64,000 nt of DNA from Arthrobacter subterraneus. Its GTDB lineage: Bacteria; Actinomycetota; Actinomycetes; Actinomycetales; Micrococcaceae. Both the position numbers and the translations under genes were made by a program. Positions 19,368 through 27,480 of the stretch are shown one piece after another; the stretch's first letter is position 1, and every line of letters begins with the position of its first letter. The notes under the pieces are model-generated. The model searched no databases, was not told the DNA's origin, and saw only the letters and a program-made list of their open reading frames with translations. The stretch is from NCBI RefSeq assembly GCF_900099735.1, contig NZ_FNDT01000009.1, positions 1 through 64,000 on the forward strand, read 5' to 3'.

Positions 19368-19395
19368 TTCAGCCGGGAACTTGTTCCCGGCTGAA
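19368..19395. repeat. 28-nt near-perfect palindrome upstream of the DUF3040 gene
   Basis: The 13-bp arms TTCAGCCGGGAAC and its complement are separated by only TT. It lies 137 nt after dinB and 49 nt before the DUF3040 start. There is no T-tract, so a simple terminator is doubtful. It could be a dyad operator or an mRNA leader hairpin. Confidence 0.6.
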
Positions 19396-19443
19396 ATCGT
19401 TGTTGGGTTTGAGGGATTCGGTATTAGTAGCAAGGAGGCAGTG

Positions 19444-19821
19444 ATGGCACTCTCGGAACACGAGCAGCGGCTGCTTGACCAGTTGGAACAACAGCTTCAT
19501 GCCGACGATCCCAAGTTTGCCCACTCCATGGCGTCCAGCACCAGCCGCTCGATGTCCACGCGTCGCATCGTGATTGGCTCGCTGGTGACCATCGCTGGCG
19601 TGGCGGTCCTGCTCCTTGGAATCTGGAACCAGTTCATCCCCGTCGGGGTCGCAGGTTTCCTCGTCATGGGAGCCGGCGTCTACTACGCGACCAGCAAAAC
19701 CAGGCTGGATGGGGCAGCACCCAACTCGGGCAAGGGAGCCAAGGCATCAAGCTCCGCAGGCGGCGGTTTCCTCAGCAGCCTCGAAGAAAAGTGGGACGAG
19801 CGTAAACGGGATCAAACCTAG
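19444..19821 (+). CDS. DUF3040 small membrane protein
   Basis: The protein has 125 residues. It opens with MALSEHEQRLLDQLEQQL, the hallmark of the actinobacterial DUF3040 family. Two hydrophobic segments (about 41-58 and 62-80) suggest a membrane hairpin, followed by a Gly/Ser-rich cytoplasmic tail. Function is unknown. Members sit just upstream of mraZ in many actinobacteria (Rv2169c in M. tuberculosis as I recall), so a link to envelope growth is plausible but unproven. An excellent AAGGAGG Shine-Dalgarno fixes the ATG. A 28-nt palindrome lies in its leader, and a strong terminator follows the gene. Confidence 0.85.
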   Translation: MALSEHEQRLLDQLEQQLHADDPKFAHSMASSTSRSMSTRRIVIGSLVTIAGVAVLLLGIWNQFIPVGVAGFLVMGAGVYYATSKTRLDGAAPNSGKGAKASSSAGGGFLSSLEEKWDERKRDQT

Positions 19822-19844
19822 CCACCCACTTCCTCCACTTTCCC

Positions 19845-19881
19845 CCACAGGACCCGCCGAAAGGCGGGTCCTGTGGTGTTT
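19845..19881 (+). terminator. Strong intrinsic terminator after the DUF3040 gene
   Basis: Perfect 14-bp stem (CCACAGGACCCGCC and complement) closed by a GAAA tetraloop and followed by TGTTT. It isolates the DUF3040 transcript from the mraZ promoter. Confidence 0.9.
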
Positions 19882-20018
19882 AACCCCCTTCACTCGCGCC
19901 TGCCCCGATCCACGGCTGGGGTGCCGTCCAATCTCCCTCCACTTCCCACCACGCCTCCCGATCCGCACATTTCCGGGCACTTTTTCCGGCCGCGTTATGG
20001 GAAACACCACCGCCTGCA

Positions 20019-20080
20019 TTGACGGGGGAGGAATGTGGAGTAAAGTGGAGGTCATAAGAGCGTAGTGGTGGCGCTTGGCC
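20019..20080 (+). promoter_or_regulatory. mraZ promoter with 10-nt-phased MraZ boxes
   Basis: TTGACG (20019-20024), a 16-nt spacer and TAAAGT (20041-20046) form a sigma-A type promoter. Pentamers at 20026, 20036, 20046, 20056, 20066 and 20076 read GGGAG, TGGAG, TGGAG, AAGAG, TGGTG and TGGCC, an exact 10-nt period. E. coli MraZ binds TGGGN repeats with the same spacing, so autoregulation of the dcw cluster is predicted. Confidence 0.7.
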
Positions 20081-20105
20081 CTCCCGATCGGACAGGCGGT
20101 GACGG

Positions 20106-20537
20106 ATGTTCCTCGGAACACACTCACCCCGGCTGGATGAGAAGGGGAGGTTGATCCTTCCCGCGAAGTTCCGGGACGAGCTGAGCGACGGTTTGGTTCT
20201 GACCAGGGGGCAGGAGCGCTGCATCTACGTTTTTAGTCAGCGGGAGTTCGAGAAGGTTCATGAGCAGATGCGCGAGGCTCCAATCTCGTCGCGGCAGGCT
20301 CGGGACTACATCCGTGTTTTTCTTTCCGGCGCTTCGGACGAGGTGCCGGACAAGCAGGGCAGGGTGACCATTCCACCGGCGCTTCGTACCTATGCAGGGC
20401 TGGACCGGGAACTGGCAGTGATCGGTGCGGGCAGCCGGGCCGAGATCTGGGATGCCGGGGCGTGGAACGCCTATCTCGAAGAGAAGGAAACAGCCTTCTC
20501 CGAAACTGACGAAGATGCACTGCCAGGAATTTTCTGA
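20106..20537 (+). CDS. mraZ: Transcriptional regulator MraZ
   Basis: First gene of the dcw cluster, 143 residues. It has two tandem AbrB/SpoVT-like MraZ repeats, each with a conserved Asp/Glu-Lys-Gly-Arg block: [17 protein letters not shown] near the N-terminus and [18 protein letters not shown] in the second half. MraZ forms rings and represses its own operon by binding phased TGG-rich boxes; such boxes cover the promoter 26 nt and more upstream. The ATG is set by the conserved [11 protein letters not shown] start. A 213-nt untranslated stretch with hairpins separates it from rsmH. Confidence 0.95.
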   Translation: MFLGTHSPRLDEKGRLILPAKFRDELSDGLVLTRGQERCIYVFSQREFEKVHEQMREAPISSRQARDYIRVFLSGASDEVPDKQGRVTIPPALRTYAGLDRELAVIGAGSRAEIWDAGAWNAYLEEKETAFSETDEDALPGIF

Positions 20538-20605
20538 CAGTCGCTGCCGGCCACGCAAGACAAACAGCATGCGGAGTTGCACCAAGCTCTTCGATGAGAC
20601 CTCCA

Positions 20606-20725
20606 GCCGCCCAGCGGCCGAGTTTCCTGACTCACCTTCCCCGGAGTCAGGCAGCCGGGCCCCGGAGCGGATGGGGATCTGACCGAAGAACCGAGGCACC
20701 CGTTCGAACTCAGGCCCGGGCCTGA
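20606..20725 (+). other. mraZ-rsmH intergenic leader with three hairpins
   Basis: Inverted repeats are GCCGC / GCGGC (20606-20618), CCTGACTC / GAGTCAGG (20626-20651, 10-nt loop) and the perfect palindrome TCAGGCCCGGGCCTGA (20710-20725), 25 nt before the rsmH start. No coding frame was recognised. It could act as a partial terminator, attenuator or processing site. Confidence 0.45.
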
Positions 20726-20750
20726 AGAGCCAGCAGAGAGGAGCGGGCAT

Positions 20751-21743
20751 ATGGGGGAGGAGCGTCCCACCCAGGAACGGCACGTTCCCGTACTCCTGGG
20801 GCGATGCGTCAACCTCCTTGCTCCCGCGATTGAAGCTGCAGGCACGGACGCCGTCGTGGTGGACGCGACCCTGGGCATGGGAGGCCATTCCGAGGCGCTG
20901 CTCCAGCGGTTCCGCGGCCTGCACCTCGTGGGAATCGACCGCGACCGGCAGGCGCTGCAGCTGGCGGGAGAGCGGCTGGCGCCTTTCGAGGACCGCATTG
21001 ACCTGGTGCACGCGGTGTATGACGAGATCCCCTCCGTCCTTGCGGACCTCGGGATTGACCGGGTGCACGGGATCCTGTTCGACCTCGGTGTCTCCTCCCT
21101 TCAGCTCGATGAGCGTGAACGCGGCTTCGCCTACTCCTACGATGCTCCCCTCGACATGAGAATGGACACCAGCGAAGGGCAGAGCGCGGCGGATGTCGTG
21201 AACACCTATCCCGAAGAGGACCTGAAGCGGATCATCCGCACCTGGGGAGAGGAAAAATTTGCGGGGCGTATTGCGTCGGCAATCGTCGCCGCACGGCAGG
21301 ACAAGCCCTTCGCCACCACCGGCGAGCTGGTCGATGCAATCCGCTCAGTGGTTCCAGCAGGTGCCGCCCGGACCGGCGGGCACCCGGCGAAACGCACTTT
21401 TCAGGCACTCCGTATCGAGGTCAATGAGGAGCTTTCGGTCCTGACCCGGGCGATTCCCGCTGCGCTCGACTCGATCGGTGTCCAGGGAAGGGTTGTGGTG
21501 ATGTCCTATCACTCCCTCGAGGACAAGATCGTGAAAGCCGCCTTCACCGCCGGTACCAGATCCTCAGCGCCGGTCGGGTTTCCCGTCGAACTTGACGAGC
21601 ACAAGCCCTACCTCAAAACGCTCACCAGGGGCACAGAAGCCCCCACCGACGAGGAAATCGCCGAAAATCCCCGAGCCGCATCCGCCAAGCTCCGGGCCGT
21701 GGAACGCATCAGAACCAGCACGACAGACAGGAACGCACGATGA
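20751..21743 (+). CDS. rsmH: 16S rRNA m4C1402 N4-methyltransferase RsmH
   Basis: SAM-dependent methyltransferase acting on C1402 in the ribosomal decoding centre. Its 330 residues fit the family. The N-terminal [14 protein letters not shown] and the SAM-binding [15 protein letters not shown] are characteristic, followed by [39 protein letters not shown] and the C-terminal [14 protein letters not shown] block. A Shine-Dalgarno (GAGAGGAG) precedes the ATG. The stop overlaps the ftsL start as ATGA, so the two are coupled. Confidence 0.96.
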   Translation: MGEERPTQERHVPVLLGRCVNLLAPAIEAAGTDAVVVDATLGMGGHSEALLQRFRGLHLVGIDRDRQALQLAGERLAPFEDRIDLVHAVYDEIPSVLADLGIDRVHGILFDLGVSSLQLDERERGFAYSYDAPLDMRMDTSEGQSAADVVNTYPEEDLKRIIRTWGEEKFAGRIASAIVAARQDKPFATTGELVDAIRSVVPAGAARTGGHPAKRTFQALRIEVNEELSVLTRAIPAALDSIGVQGRVVVMSYHSLEDKIVKAAFTAGTRSSAPVGFPVELDEHKPYLKTLTRGTEAPTDEEIAENPRAASAKLRAVERIRTSTTDRNAR

Positions 21744-22471
21744 GCCAATCAGTGCAGCAGAGGCCGTCCGCGTATCGCAGCGCCCACGCGGCAGCCGGAG
21801 CCGTAGCCGGCAGCACGGCCCGTGCCCTGCAGCATTCCGCAGGAGCCCATCCCGAGGCGCAGCCGGGGAGGGAACGACGCCGGACCCCGCTCTCTGTGGT
21901 TCCCGCGGCGCCGACCCGCGGCAGAGTGCCCTTCGCGGTGTTCTCAATGGCCGCACTGATTGCCGCGCTGGTGGTGGTGCTCATGCTGAACATCTCGGTT
22001 TCAAGCAGTCAGTACAAACTGGTGTCCATGCGGGGTGAGGAAGTAGCCCTCGCTGAACAGAACCAGGCACTGACACAACGGCTTGAGAACCTCAGGGCCC
22101 CGCAGAACCTTGCAACGGCGGCGCACAAACTCGACATGGTGGCCTCCCCGACTTTCGGAACGGTTGATGTAGATTCGTTGGCAGTCACCGGAAGCCCGGA
22201 ACCAGCCAAGGAGTCCGATGCCCCGCCCGTTCTTGTACCCGCCCCCGCTGTGAACCTGCCCAGCACAGTTGTTGCGCCGCCAGCCCCGGCTCCCCAGGAG
22301 GAACCCGCAGCGGAACCCACGGCTGAGGCTGCTGCGCCGTCGGAAGCCGCTGAGCAGGCAACGCCTCCGGCCCCGGTCGAGGACGCCGCTCCCGCGGAAC
22401 CAGCCGCTCCCGCGGAACCAGCCAATGGCGGCACGATCCCTGCGCCGGCGCAGGCGGCGCCCGGACAGTAA
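21740..22471 (+). CDS. ftsL: FtsL-like septum protein with extended Pro/Ala-rich C-terminus
   Basis: Position between rsmH and ftsI, a cytoplasmic N-terminus of about 62 residues, one transmembrane helix (about 63-87) and a following leucine-zipper-like coiled coil (about 90-135) identify FtsL, the bitopic partner of FtsB and FtsQ in the divisome. Sequence identity in this family is low, so the name rests mainly on context and topology. The last 100 residues are rich in Pro, Ala and Glu, much longer than the roughly 120-residue FtsL of other phyla, and contain an 18-nt tandem DNA duplication. This tail would lie outside the membrane. ATGA overlap with rsmH. Confidence 0.8.
   Translation: MSQSVQQRPSAYRSAHAAAGAVAGSTARALQHSAGAHPEAQPGRERRRTPLSVVPAAPTRGRVPFAVFSMAALIAALVVVLMLNISVSSSQYKLVSMRGEEVALAEQNQALTQRLENLRAPQNLATAAHKLDMVASPTFGTVDVDSLAVTGSPEPAKESDAPPVLVPAPAVNLPSTVVAPPAPAPQEEPAAEPTAEAAAPSEAAEQATPPAPVEDAAPAEPAAPAEPANGGTIPAPAQAAPGQ
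22385..22423 (+). repeat. 18-nt tandem repeat in the ftsL 3' coding region
   Basis: Unit GCCGCTCCCGCGGAACCA occurs twice in perfect tandem (22385-22402, 22403-22420) plus three further bases, encoding AAPAEP repeats. It is a likely slippage site. Confidence 0.85.
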
Positions 22472-22505
22472 GAGACCGCAGTAACCACAGCAGCGAGGAA
22501 TCACG

Positions 22506-24296
22506 GTGGCACCAGGCGACAACACCCAACACGAAACACTACGGGTCGCGCTCGGAGCCGCGAGGCTCAGGGTGGGACTGGCTTTTGTGCTGATCCTGCT
22601 GCTGGTCCTGGGTGTCCGGTTGTTCCAGGTCCAGGGACTGGACCTTGGAGGAATGGCTCAGGCCGGCCTGAACAAGCGGCTTGTGACCCAGCAGGTTCCG
22701 GCGTTGCGGGGCAGCATTCTGGACGACGACGGCAATGAACTGGCGCACACGGTCCAGCGCTTCGACATCGTGGTGGACCAGCGGCTCAGCGGCGGTGACA
22801 CGTTCGACCGATACAACCCGGAGACGGACGAACGGGTTCAGGACATCCCGATGGAACAGGGTTTCGAAGAGCTCTCGGCGATTCTCGGCCAGGACGTCGA
22901 GACGCTGAAGGCTGCCATCCTGGGTGATGCTTCCTTCGGCTTCGTCGCACGCTCGGTCACGCCCGAGGTGAGGAACCAGGTGCTCGCTGTCGGGATGCCG
23001 GGTGTCTACGCTGATCCCACAACCCTCCGCACCTACCCGTCCGGGGCAGTCGCCGGATCGATCCTGGGCTTCATGAGCGGCGATGGCCGCGCGCTCGGCG
23101 GTATCGAACTGACCCAGGATGAGGTCCTTACCGGCACAGCCGGCAGCCGCACTTTCGAGATCGGCGGCGACGGCATCCGCATACCGTATGCCACCAACGA
23201 GGACGTGCCGGCGCAGGACGGGCAGTCAGTACGGCTCACCATTGACCAGGACCTACAGTACTTCGCGCAGCAGACCATCGCTGCGCAGGTCGAGGATTAC
23301 AACGCCGAATGGGGCAACATCGTTGTGGTGGAGGCTGCGACCGGGGCAATCAAGGCGATGGCCGAGTCCACTACCCCGGATCCCAACGACTACGAGGCGA
23401 CCAATCCGGAGTTCTGGAAACCCCTATCGGTGACTGCGTCCTTCGAGCCGGGATCCACCACCAAGCTGATCACCATGGCTGCAGGGCTCGAGGAGGGGAT
23501 CATCGAGCCGACCAGCCGGTTCAAGACTCCACCCACCTATACGGTTGGCGGGCAGACCTTCAAGGACGCCTTTGAGCATGGAACGGAACAGCGGACGGCT
23601 GCAGGAATCTTCGCCAAGTCGATGAACACCGGCACCGTGATGATCGGCGAGCAGCTCAGCAAGCAGCAGCGCTATGACTGGCTGCGCAAGTTCGGGATCG
23701 GCGAACCCCTCAACGTCGGGCTGAACGGGGAAACCTCAGGTATTCTTCCCACCCCGGACACGTGGGATGACCGCCAGCAGTACACGGTGCTCTTCGGGCA
23801 GGGGCTGGCACAGACAGCGCTGCACACAGCGATGGTCTACCAGACAATAGCCAACGACGGCGTCCGCCTGCAGCCCCGCCTGGTGGATGCCTACATCGAC
23901 CCGGACGGCACCGAGCACAAGGTCCCCCAGGGTGAGGGCACCCGCGTGGTTTCCGAGCAGACGGCGGACGAGCTCCACACCATGCTTGAGACCGTTACCG
24001 TTGAGGGATCCGGTGCCTCCGGCGCACTCGAGGAATACCGCGTGGGCTCGAAGACGGGCACCGCGGAAGCCCCCGGTGCGCGGGGCGGCTATGACGGCTA
24101 TACACTCTCCTACGCGGGTATGGCACCGATGGAGGATCCCCAATACGTTGTGGTGGTTACGCTGCAGCGGCCGCAGGGAGACCTGTACTATCTGGTTCCG
24201 GGGGAATCGTTCCAGAAAGTCATGAAGTACGTTCTGAACTCGAACAACGTCCCGCCATCAACCGGTAAGCCCGAGACTTACCCGGTTGTGTACTGA
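22506..24296 (+). CDS. ftsI: Septal peptidoglycan transpeptidase FtsI (class B PBP, PBP3)
   Basis: Class B penicillin-binding protein of 596 residues that crosslinks septal peptidoglycan as the partner of FtsW. One N-terminal transmembrane anchor (about 22-40) is followed by the pedestal domain and the transpeptidase domain. The three active-site motifs are STTK (Ser317-Lys320, in FEPGSTTKLIT), SMN (in AKSMNTGTV) and KTG (in GSKTGTAEAPG). The GTG start is 34 nt after ftsL. The gene corresponds to pbpB of mycobacteria. No PASTA domain is present at its C-terminus. Confidence 0.95.
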   Translation: MAPGDNTQHETLRVALGAARLRVGLAFVLILLLVLGVRLFQVQGLDLGGMAQAGLNKRLVTQQVPALRGSILDDDGNELAHTVQRFDIVVDQRLSGGDTFDRYNPETDERVQDIPMEQGFEELSAILGQDVETLKAAILGDASFGFVARSVTPEVRNQVLAVGMPGVYADPTTLRTYPSGAVAGSILGFMSGDGRALGGIELTQDEVLTGTAGSRTFEIGGDGIRIPYATNEDVPAQDGQSVRLTIDQDLQYFAQQTIAAQVEDYNAEWGNIVVVEAATGAIKAMAESTTPDPNDYEATNPEFWKPLSVTASFEPGSTTKLITMAAGLEEGIIEPTSRFKTPPTYTVGGQTFKDAFEHGTEQRTAAGIFAKSMNTGTVMIGEQLSKQQRYDWLRKFGIGEPLNVGLNGETSGILPTPDTWDDRQQYTVLFGQGLAQTALHTAMVYQTIANDGVRLQPRLVDAYIDPDGTEHKVPQGEGTRVVSEQTADELHTMLETVTVEGSGASGALEEYRVGSKTGTAEAPGARGGYDGYTLSYAGMAPMEDPQYVVVVTLQRPQGDLYYLVPGESFQKVMKYVLNSNNVPPSTGKPETYPVVY

Positions 24297-24315
24297 TCCG
24301 CGTAAGCAGGCCAAC

Positions 24316-25953
24316 GTGTCCACAAATGAACAGTCCGGTTCCGCCGCGCCCATGCGGCCCGCCGTCGTCGTCCCGCGAACGATGGAAGAGGTACTGTCCG
24401 CCCTCCCCAGGCACCTGGCCGCCGTTCACCATGTGAGCGGCGCTCCCGACGGCGGCGCTCAGCCCACCATCACCGGTCTCACCATGGATTCGCGGCAGGT
24501 TCGCCCGGGGGACCTGTACGTTGCGGTTCCCGGCACCGGCCGGCACGGGGCGGACTTTACCGCCCAGGCGGTTGCGGCCGGCGCGGCCGCCGTCCTCACT
24601 GACGACGCCGGCACCGCCCTGGCAGCGCCGGCGCTGAGCGGATCCGGCCTCCCGCTCTACCGGGCGTCGCCGGTCCGGGACTATGTGGGCCCGCTCGCGT
24701 CCATCGTCTTCGACAGTCAGCCCGCAGACGGACGGCCCATCCTGTTCGGTGTCACCGGCACCAATGGAAAGACCACCACAACCTACTTCGTCAATGCGCT
24801 CGCGGCGGCGCTGGGGAAGAGCACCGGGTTGATCGGTACCATCGAGATCCGGGCAGGGGAGACCGTCATCCCCTCCATCCTGACAACGCCGGAATCGCCC
24901 GAGGTACACGGGATCCTGGCCCTCATGAGGGAGCGGGGCGTGGACGCCGCTGCGATGGAGGTCTCCTCGCACGCCATCGAATACCGCCGGGTTGACGGCG
25001 TCCGGTTCGACGTCGCCGGTTTCACCAATCTCACGCAGGACCACCTGGACCTTCACGGAAGCATGGAGGAGTACTTCGCGGCCAAGGCAGCGCTGTTCCG
25101 GCCCGAACGTACAGAGCGGGCCGTAGTGATCATCGATGACAGCTGGGGCCGCCGTCTCGCCGCTGAGGCGGGAGTACCCACGCTCACGCTGTCCGTGGCT
25201 GGCGCCGCGGAAGCAGACTGGACCGTCAGAGAGGTGCGCCGGGACGGCCTCGGAAACACCTTCACCCTGGCCGGTCCGGGCGGTGCGCAGCTTGCGCTGC
25301 GCTGCGGGCTACCCGGCAACTTCAATGTGGCGAACGCGGCACTGGCCGCTGTGATGATTCTCGCCTCAGGGTTCGGCATCGCCGACGTGCAGCGCGCGGT
25401 GGATGAACATGATCCGTTCACCACCCAGGTGCCCGGCCGCATGCAGCTTATTGGTGAAAGCCCGGCCGCAATCGTGGATTTCGCCCATAATCCGGATGCG
25501 CTTGCGTTGACGCTCGATTCCGTGCGCATAGAGGATAGCGATTCCCGCGTGCTGGTGGTGTTCGGCGCCACCGGTCAGCGGGATGTCTCCAAGCGGCCGG
25601 TCATGGGCGCGACAGCAGCGCGCCGCGCGGACGTGGTGATCATCACCGATGACGACCCCCATGACGAAGACGAAGCGGGGATCCGCGCCGGCGTCCTCCA
25701 GGGCGCGCGTGCGGCCCGCGACGCCGAAGGCCTGGACTGCGAGATCCTCGAGGTGTTTCCCCGGGCGGAGGCGATAAACCGGGCAGTTTCCCTTGCTCGG
25801 AGGCAGGATGTGGTCCTCATCGCAGGGCGTGGACACGAGGTGTGGCAGGAGGTCAAAGGCGTGAACCTGCCGCTGGACGACCGGGTCGAGCTTGCGGCCG
25901 CATTGACACGGCATGGATTCTCTGTCCGTTCCGGCAACAGGATAGAGTCCTAG
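24316..25953 (+). CDS. murE: UDP-MurNAc-tripeptide synthetase MurE (probably L-lysine adding)
   Basis: ATP-dependent ligase adding the third amino acid to UDP-MurNAc-L-Ala-D-Glu, 545 residues. It shows the Mur ligase ATP loop GVTGTNGKTTTTYF, the carbamoylated-lysine region, and the C-terminal domain with FGATGQRD. The substrate-specificity motif, DNPR in meso-diaminopimelate enzymes, here reads DDPH (residues 446-449, DNA 25651-25662). Loss of the arginine that holds the second carboxylate of diaminopimelate points to L-lysine, as expected for Arthrobacter-type walls. The start is uncertain: GTG 24316 gives VSTNEQSG, while a GTG at 24286 overlapping ftsI also fits the frame. Confidence 0.93.
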   Translation: MSTNEQSGSAAPMRPAVVVPRTMEEVLSALPRHLAAVHHVSGAPDGGAQPTITGLTMDSRQVRPGDLYVAVPGTGRHGADFTAQAVAAGAAAVLTDDAGTALAAPALSGSGLPLYRASPVRDYVGPLASIVFDSQPADGRPILFGVTGTNGKTTTTYFVNALAAALGKSTGLIGTIEIRAGETVIPSILTTPESPEVHGILALMRERGVDAAAMEVSSHAIEYRRVDGVRFDVAGFTNLTQDHLDLHGSMEEYFAAKAALFRPERTERAVVIIDDSWGRRLAAEAGVPTLTLSVAGAAEADWTVREVRRDGLGNTFTLAGPGGAQLALRCGLPGNFNVANAALAAVMILASGFGIADVQRAVDEHDPFTTQVPGRMQLIGESPAAIVDFAHNPDALALTLDSVRIEDSDSRVLVVFGATGQRDVSKRPVMGATAARRADVVIITDDDPHDEDEAGIRAGVLQGARAARDAEGLDCEILEVFPRAEAINRAVSLARRQDVVLIAGRGHEVWQEVKGVNLPLDDRVELAAALTRHGFSVRSGNRIES

Positions 25954-25959
25954 ATCGTC

Positions 25960-27480
25960 ATGATTGAATTCAGCGCAGCCGAGATCGCGGCAGTCACGGG
26001 CGGAACGCTCTCGAAAACGGCTCTGGAAGCCGCTTCCCTTGTTGTTTCGTCAGCCACCACGGATTCCCGCGAAAGCCTCCCGGGCGGTCTCTTCATCGCC
26101 AAGCCGGGCGAATCCACCGACGGCCACCGTTTCGTCGGCAGCGCCTTTTCCCGGGGGGCGGCTCTCGCTCTTGTGGAGCGGGTCGTCACGGACGACGACG
26201 GCGCGGAATTTCCCGCCGTCGTCGTACCTGACGTAGTGGCGGCCATGGGCCGGCTTGCCGGCGAAGTGGTGCGCCGGCTGCGTGCGCACTCACCGCTGAC
26301 AGTGATCGGCATCACCGGGTCGGCGGGAAAGACAACAACCAAGGATGTACTCGCTCAGCTGCTGCGCGCAGAAGGGCCCACGGTGGCCCCGGTCGGGTCA
26401 TACAACGGCGAAATCGGGGTTCCCCTGACCGTATTCTCGGCGGAATACGGCACCCGCTATCTCGTTATCGAGATGGGGGCCACCGGCGTCGGGCACATCG
26501 ACTACCTGGCATCCATGGTGAAGCCGGACATCGGAATCGTACTGTGCGTCGGTTCGGCGCACGCCGGAGAGTTCGGCGGTATTGAACGGATCGCCCAGGC
26601 CAAGGGTGAACTGCCCCGGTCGCTGGGTTCCCACGGCACCGCCATTCTCAACGGGGACGACGCACGTGTCAGCGCAATGGCCGCGCAGACGCAGGCACGC
26701 ACTCTTTTCTTCACCGAAGACTCCACGTTCGACGCCGCCGGTACTGCCGTCCGCGCAGAGGAGGTGACGTTGTCCGTCGAGGGCAATCCATGCTTCACGC
26801 TGGTTCTTCCCGGCGGGGAACGCCACGAGGTGAGGCCGCTGCTGATCGGCCGGCACCACATCACCAACCTCCTCGCCGCTGCATCTGCCGCCCACGTCCT
26901 CGGCATCCCGGGCGAGCGGATCGCAGCCGGGCTGAGCGGCGCACGCGCCATCAGCCGCTGGCGCATGGAGCGCACCGACAGGCCGGACGGCGTGACGGTC
27001 ATCAACGATGCCTATAACGCGAACCCGGAATCCATGCGGGCGGCTCTCGCCACGCTGGCCGAACTCGGACGCGGCAGGCGCACCTGGGCAGTGCTCGGCG
27101 AGATGCTGGAGCTGGGGGATGACTCCGTCAGCGCCCATGATGGGCTCGGCCGGGTTGCCGTCCGGCTGAATATCTCCAAGCTGCTCGTCGTCGGAGACGG
27201 GGCAAAGGCGATCCACACCGGCGCAGTACTGGAAGGATCATGGGGAGATGAAGCGCTGTTTGTGCGGGACGTCTCCGAGGCGGAGGACATCCTGAGCCAT
27301 GAACTGCAGCCGGGCGACCTCGTTCTCGTCAAATCATCCAATGGCGCAGGTCTGCGCCATCTGGGCGATCGGCTAGCATTGGCGTCAGACAAATCGACGG
27401 CGGCGCCCGAGGCTGACCCGGGGCCACAGGCTGAACCGGATGGACCCGGTCCAGGAAATCAAGGGGGCCCCTCGCTGTGA
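25960..27480 (+). CDS. murF: UDP-MurNAc-tripeptide-D-alanyl-D-alanine ligase MurF
   Basis: Adds D-Ala-D-Ala to the UDP-MurNAc tripeptide, the last cytoplasmic step before lipid I. It has 506 residues. Mur ligase motifs are visible: IGITGSAGKTTTKDVLAQLL (ATP loop), SYNGEIGVPLTVFS, VIEMGATGVGHI, the DAYNANPESM block and LGEMLELG. The C-terminus carries a 35-residue Pro/Gly/Glu-rich extension (about 472-506) not needed by the fold. Its ATG is 6 nt after murE, and the stop overlaps mraY as GTGA. Confidence 0.95.
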   Translation: MIEFSAAEIAAVTGGTLSKTALEAASLVVSSATTDSRESLPGGLFIAKPGESTDGHRFVGSAFSRGAALALVERVVTDDDGAEFPAVVVPDVVAAMGRLAGEVVRRLRAHSPLTVIGITGSAGKTTTKDVLAQLLRAEGPTVAPVGSYNGEIGVPLTVFSAEYGTRYLVIEMGATGVGHIDYLASMVKPDIGIVLCVGSAHAGEFGGIERIAQAKGELPRSLGSHGTAILNGDDARVSAMAAQTQARTLFFTEDSTFDAAGTAVRAEEVTLSVEGNPCFTLVLPGGERHEVRPLLIGRHHITNLLAAASAAHVLGIPGERIAAGLSGARAISRWRMERTDRPDGVTVINDAYNANPESMRAALATLAELGRGRRTWAVLGEMLELGDDSVSAHDGLGRVAVRLNISKLLVVGDGAKAIHTGAVLEGSWGDEALFVRDVSEAEDILSHELQPGDLVLVKSSNGAGLRHLGDRLALASDKSTAAPEADPGPQAEPDGPGPGNQGGPSL

